Below the pieces are notes generated by a model. The model was given only the letters and a program-made list of their open reading frames with translations. It did not search any database and was not told the origin of the DNA. From GWE2-40-63 sp041664345 (lineage in GTDB: Bacteria; Bacteroidota; Bacteroidia; Bacteroidales; SZUA-534): a stretch of DNA of 64,000 nt. The position numbers and the translations under genes are program-made. Location: positions 31,294 to 95,293 of the forward strand of contig JBAYKX010000016.1 of the NCBI GenBank assembly GCA_041664345.1, written 5' to 3'. Below are positions 60,393 through 64,000 of the stretch, in pieces; the stretch's first letter is position 1; the number at the start of each line of letters is the position of its first letter.

Positions 60393-61769
60393 TCAGATTT
60401 TTTGGAGCATCACAGTAAAGTGTCTCATTATAGGAGCTTCCCATACAATTTTATATCCTGTTTTTATTGTTTCCCTCCGGTCGAAAACATTTTTTAGGGC
60501 TACCGCAATAACATCCATGTGATTATTGGTATAAGTACGGCGTGGTATGGCGAGCCGCAAAAATTCAAGGTTAGGATAGCGGTTTTCGCGGGTTACTGGA
60601 TCTCTATCTGCTAGTAAAGTTCCAATTTCAACTCCACGGATACCCGCTTCAAGGTATAATTCAATACCTAACGTTTGTGCTACAAATTGTTCTTTAGGAA
60701 CCTGTGTAAGTAATTTTTTTGCATCAACAAATACCGCATGACCTCCAATCGGCCTTTGAACAGGAATTCCAAATTCAATGAGCCTGTTTCCTAAATAAGT
60801 AACCTGATTAATCCGGGTTTCAAGATATTCGAATTCAGTTCCTTCGTCTAACCCTTGGGCCAGAGCATTCATATCACGTCCACTCATTCCGCCATAAGTT
60901 ATATATCCTTCGAACATAATATTATAAGTACACGCTTTACGGAACAGTTCCTCATTTTTGAATCCAATAAAACCACCCATATTTACTATGGCATCTTTTC
61001 TACTGCTCATGGTGGCTAAATCGGCATATTTATACATTTCAAGCACAATTTCCTTGATAGTATAATTTGCGTAAGCTTGCTCGCGGGTTTTAATGAAATA
61101 GGCGTTTTCAGCAAAGCGGGCTGAATCGAATAAAAGCAATATTCCATATTTCTTGGCTAAGGCCGATACTTCCTTTATGTTGGCAAGTGAAACCGGCTGT
61201 CCACCGGCGGTATTGTTGGTAAGTGTTAAAACAATGAACGATATTTTTTCTTTAGGATATTGTTTCAATACTTTTTCCAATTTTTCGGTATCAATATTCC
61301 CTTTAAAGGGATGCAAATTGTTGGTATCAAAAGCCTCGTCAATTGTGCAGTCAATGGCTTTTGCTTTGCGGAATTCAATATGCCCTTTTGTAGTATCAAA
61401 ATGAGAATTACCAGGTACAACATCACCCTCTTTCACCAAAACGGAGAAAAGAACATTTTCAGCAGCCCGGCCCTGATGGGTTGGTAAAAAATAATCAAAA
61501 CCCATAATTTTTTTAATGGCATCCTTCATATTTTGATGAGAACTGGCTCCTGCATACGATTCGTCGCCTACCATCATTGCAGCCCATTGTTTATCGCTCA
61601 TGGCGCCTGTGCCGGAGTCGGTAAGTAAATCAATAAATACCTGACTGCTCTTTAAATTAAACAGATTGTAATTGGCCTCTTTAATCCATTTTTCGCGCTC
61701 TAAACGAGTGCTACGGCGGATGGTTTCCACCATTTTTATTTTATATGATTCGGCAAATGGTAATTCCAT
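60393..61769 (-). CDS. tnaA: Tryptophanase
   Basis: A 458-aa PLP enzyme splitting tryptophan into indole, pyruvate and ammonia. PLP lysine in MSSRKDAIVNMGG, FIDLLTDSGTGAMSDKQWAAMM, LPTHQGRAAENVLF, TNNTAGGQPVSLAN and DSARFAENAYFIK are the family signatures. The close relative tyrosine phenol-lyase is argued against by HFDTTKGH (Asp where that enzyme has Thr) and GIRGVEIG (Val where that enzyme has the phenol-binding Arg in SMERG). Lone leftward gene with its own terminator; no TnaC-like leader peptide was recognised upstream. Indole production may serve signalling. Confidence 0.92.
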   Translation of the reverse strand: MELPFAESYKIKMVETIRRSTRLEREKWIKEANYNLFNLKSSQVFIDLLTDSGTGAMSDKQWAAMMVGDESYAGASSHQNMKDAIKKIMGFDYFLPTHQGRAAENVLFSVLVKEGDVVPGNSHFDTTKGHIEFRKAKAIDCTIDEAFDTNNLHPFKGNIDTEKLEKVLKQYPKEKISFIVLTLTNNTAGGQPVSLANIKEVSALAKKYGILLLFDSARFAENAYFIKTREQAYANYTIKEIVLEMYKYADLATMSSRKDAIVNMGGFIGFKNEELFRKACTYNIMFEGYITYGGMSGRDMNALAQGLDEGTEFEYLETRINQVTYLGNRLIEFGIPVQRPIGGHAVFVDAKKLLTQVPKEQFVAQTLGIELYLEAGIRGVEIGTLLADRDPVTRENRYPNLEFLRLAIPRRTYTNNHMDVIAVALKNVFDRRETIKTGYKIVWEAPIMRHFTVMLQKI

Positions 61770-62179
61770 AATTGTATTTTTTAAAATTAATAATAAAACG
61801 TACTGATTTTAAGTTCAGAATTAATAGGTATGTTAAAAACCAATTGGGTTTATTATAAATGGTATGAATCCCTATTTTTTAAATTGAGGAAAATTTTGAG
61901 TGGAAGTACTTTTAAATATAGGTTATTCATGAAATACAATTTGATGTAAAAATAGCGGAAATATACAAAACCCAACCAAACATTTCTGTTTTGTTTAGCA
62001 TACATTCTTAACCATTAACGGCATAAAAAAGAAGCTTCTGCCAATGAAAAAGTATTTTTTTTGTAATTATGTGAAACACTTTCAGATTTTGTAATCTGAT
62101 ATGAGTTAAAGTTTTAACTTTGACTTGGATTAAGCTGTACGATTAATTGAAACAAATTATTATTAAATAAAAAATTACT
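61770..62179. other. Divergent promoter region of tnaA and the glycosidase gene
   Basis: 410 bp of AT-rich spacer. Rightward promoter elements are visible near the glycosidase gene (separate entry). No clear -7 box was found for tnaA. No ORF or repeat seen in 61800-62080. Confidence 0.5.
62083..62122 (+). promoter_or_regulatory. Glycosidase promoter with two dyads
   Basis: -33 TTTG (62088-62091) and -7 TAACTTTG (62115-62122), spacing 23 nt. CAGATT-TTGT-AATCTG (62083-62098) covers the -33 box and GTTAAA-GT-TTTAAC (62105-62118) covers the upstream half of the -7 box. These look like operators placed on the promoter. Confidence 0.5.
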
Positions 62180-63835
62180 ATGAAAGCTAAAAGTATTAAA
62201 GGATTGTTGATGATTCTTCTTTTTGCAACCATTATGGTTACTGGCTGCAAACAGGCTGAAGTAAAGCATGAAACTAAGGTTGAAGTTAAGGATGGCTGGT
62301 ATTTCCTTAACGGTGAAAAGTATTTTATTAAAGCTATTGGATATGAAATTGGTGCCCGGCCCGGTCAAGATCCATACAAAGACACTATTTCCGATTTGGG
62401 TAGAATGCGTGCCGACATGAAAATTTTAAAAGATGGCGGATTTAATGCCATTCGTACGTGGAGCCAATTGTCGGAAGAACAGTTGCAACTGGTTCAGGAA
62501 GCGGGCTTAAAAGTTATTTTTGGTATCTGGTTAAAACCAGAGGAAGATTATGGCGACAGCGAATACATGAAGAGTTCGGAAGAACTGGTTCGGAAAGTGG
62601 TGGCATATACTAAGAAATATGATTGCGTTATTTCCTATTTAATTTTGAATGAACCCATGACTGACCACATTTATAAAGTGGGAGCAAAGAAAATGGCAAC
62701 AATGTTGACCACCATGAAGGCAATACTAAATACCGAACATCCGGGAATACCAGTGGGTATTTCAGGCAATGCAGGTACCGATGACTTTATTGATATGAAC
62801 TTACTCGACTTTTACGGTTACAACTGTTATGATTATGGCGGTGGACAGGTTGGAACTATGGGAATGGGAGGATTCCTAAACTGGTGTAACCAATTGAATA
62901 AAAATGAAAAACCCATGATAATTACCGAATTCGGTTATTCAGTTTCCGATATGGGATGGGGACAATACGGTGGCAATACCCTAGAAGCACAAAAAGAAGG
63001 GGTACTAAGAAATTATCGTAGTTTACTTGATGCTGGTGCTGTTGGCGCTTGTCCATTTTATTATGCCGATGGTTGGTGGAAAGGTGGAAAACCTGCCATT
63101 CATGACGATGCTCCTGAAGAATGGTTTGGTTATTGGGGTTATAGCAATTTGAACGATTCGGTAGGAACACCACGTCCAGTTTGGTTTGCATTGGTTACTT
63201 ACATGAAAGGTTTGGTGGTTTCGCCAAAGAATCAGGAAGTATATGGCAATACCATTCCAGTGGAGTTATTTTTAGATGCCGATGTAAAATATGTTTCGGT
63301 AAAGCTTCATGACAGTGTTTTATTTACTCAGGAAGTGAAAAAAGCTGGTTTTTTAACTGATGCCATTCGATATACCCCAAAGGGAATGGAGGATGCTGAG
63401 TTGGTATTTGAGTTTTGCGATGCTACTAAAAAAGTAATTAAAACTGAAAGTATCTTTGTGTTACTATCAGAAGCAGAGGTAGTGTTGCCTAAGATAAGTT
63501 TAACTGTTGATCCGGCAGATAATTTAGGCAAAGCCAAAAAATGTACCATGAAAATGACCCTTTCCGACTTAGGAAAATTCAAAATTGTAAGCGATTTGCA
63601 ATACAATTTCAATTACCATTTAGGTTGGGAATCTGGCCCTGAAAGTAAAATGGTAGTGCCCGAGTCAAAAGACCAAAAAGAGATAGTTTTGGAACAAAGA
63701 AGTGACATTCCCGATAATTGTTGGGTAATGGTTGCTTCGGCCGGAGTTACGGTTAAATACGGTAAATTCACTAAAAGAATACATGACCAGAAAATGGTTT
63801 ACCGCGACCATTGGTTCGAAGGAATTGGAAGATAA
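62180..63835 (+). CDS. Lipoprotein glycoside hydrolase, clan GH-A-like
   Basis: A 551-aa lipid-anchored enzyme: lipobox IMVTGC (Cys23), then a TIM barrel (~40-360) with LILNEPM (acid/base Glu158) and IITEFGYS (nucleophile Glu250), the strand-4/strand-7 pair of clan GH-A. FNAIRTWSQ and the aromatic loop YYADGWWKGG line the cleft. The C-terminal ~170 residues are beta domains (VIPVELFLDADVKYVSVKLHD; LSDLGKFKIVSDLQYNF). GH2/GH5-like or beta-glucan-transferase-like activity is possible; the substrate cannot be read. Single gene with terminator at 63930. Confidence 0.85.
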   Translation: MKAKSIKGLLMILLFATIMVTGCKQAEVKHETKVEVKDGWYFLNGEKYFIKAIGYEIGARPGQDPYKDTISDLGRMRADMKILKDGGFNAIRTWSQLSEEQLQLVQEAGLKVIFGIWLKPEEDYGDSEYMKSSEELVRKVVAYTKKYDCVISYLILNEPMTDHIYKVGAKKMATMLTTMKAILNTEHPGIPVGISGNAGTDDFIDMNLLDFYGYNCYDYGGGQVGTMGMGGFLNWCNQLNKNEKPMIITEFGYSVSDMGWGQYGGNTLEAQKEGVLRNYRSLLDAGAVGACPFYYADGWWKGGKPAIHDDAPEEWFGYWGYSNLNDSVGTPRPVWFALVTYMKGLVVSPKNQEVYGNTIPVELFLDADVKYVSVKLHDSVLFTQEVKKAGFLTDAIRYTPKGMEDAELVFEFCDATKKVIKTESIFVLLSEAEVVLPKISLTVDPADNLGKAKKCTMKMTLSDLGKFKIVSDLQYNFNYHLGWESGPESKMVVPESKDQKEIVLEQRSDIPDNCWVMVASAGVTVKYGKFTKRIHDQKMVYRDHWFEGIGR

Positions 63836-63929
63836 AATGAATAATCATTATGAATAAATAAAAACGGCTTAGCTTCCACGAGGCCACTGAAAAAGTATCT
63901 ATTATTTCATGTAGTCCATAAAAGGATAA

Positions 63930-63970
63930 CTGGCAGGTGAAGACCAATTCTTCATCTACCAGTTTTTTTT
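63930..63970 (+). terminator. Terminator after the glycosidase gene
   Basis: CTGGCAGGTGAAGA (63930-63943) pairs with TCTTCATCTACCAG (63949-63962), 14 bp with one mismatch and one G-U pair, followed by eight T. Confidence 0.75.
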
Positions 63971-64000
63971 AAGTGTGAAGTGTATTTTTTCTGGTTAAAA

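Noticed and set aside
60393..61769. Tyrosine phenol-lyase
   Set aside because: The Asp in HFDTTKGH and Val in GVEIG fit tryptophanase, not the Thr/Arg of tyrosine phenol-lyase.
1..64000. CRISPR arrays, tRNA and rRNA genes
   Set aside because: No regularly spaced repeats with unique spacers, no tRNA-like cloverleaf and no rRNA stretches were seen on reading; no covariance search could be run.

Overview
The window is a single AT-rich bacterial chromosome segment. Everything points to the phylum Bacteroidota (Bacteroidales/Marinilabiliales-like): promoters of the TAnnTTTG type, FecI/FecR-controlled TonB receptors with a DUF4249 lipoprotein, a type IX secretion C-terminal sorting domain, PorE-like TPR/PD40/OmpA proteins, Bacteroidota-type AMP nucleosidase and AddAB-like recombination proteins. 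Metabolic genes (Fe superoxide dismutase, 2-oxoglutarate dehydrogenase E1/E2, a second lipoyl E2, tryptophanase, a clan GH-A glycosidase lipoprotein) suggest an oxygen-tolerant heterotroph.

Layout: 0-4 kb holds sodB and an AddB-like nuclease, then a compact MITE-like element with an apparent 10-bp target duplication. 4.2-6.2 kb is a CarH-like MerR regulator and an ECF sigma factor, separated by an intergenic region studded with TGTTTAAC/TTAAACA motifs. 6.4-10.5 kb is sucAB. 10.5-21.5 kb is a leftward block: M28 peptidase (frameshifted at its signal peptide), AlkD-like glycosylase, a large Cache/GAF/PAS sensor without output domain, an AddA-like helicase-nuclease, holA and amn. 21.6-24.5 kb is an accessory island: an HsdR-N-like protein, a two-gene ABC-ATPase + PD-(D/E)XK nuclease module (overlapping genes) bracketed by integron-like GTTAGGTGC/GCACCTAAC sites, a decayed toxin and its surviving antitoxin. 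24.5-36.2 kb carries GNAT, two PorE-like envelope proteins, an orphan E2, a glycosyltransferase, an AlbA_2 regulator and a DEAD-box helicase. 36.4-42.8 kb is a FecI-FecR-TonB receptor-DUF4249 uptake operon with a split sigma gene. 42.8-52.4 kb is a leftward surface/signalling block: propeller-SpoIIE phosphatase, a long repeat-rich S74 fibre protein and a T9SS cargo. 52.7-63.8 kb holds hemerythrin, a response regulator, a BtuB-like receptor, small lipoproteins, a thioredoxin-fold protein split by TGA, a thioesterase, tryptophanase and the glycosidase.

A striking window-wide pattern is five interrupted genes: three with a single in-frame stop (TAA, TAA, TGA) and two with one-base shifts in A/T homopolymers. 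All are otherwise intact and in register. Sequencing or consensus error is the simplest explanation; real decay or phase variation is the alternative. The best candidate for an undescribed system is the ATPase-nuclease pair at 22.3-24.1 kb, which looks like a defence module carried as a cassette. No rRNA, tRNA or CRISPR array was seen. All functional calls come from reading motifs by eye; no database search was run.
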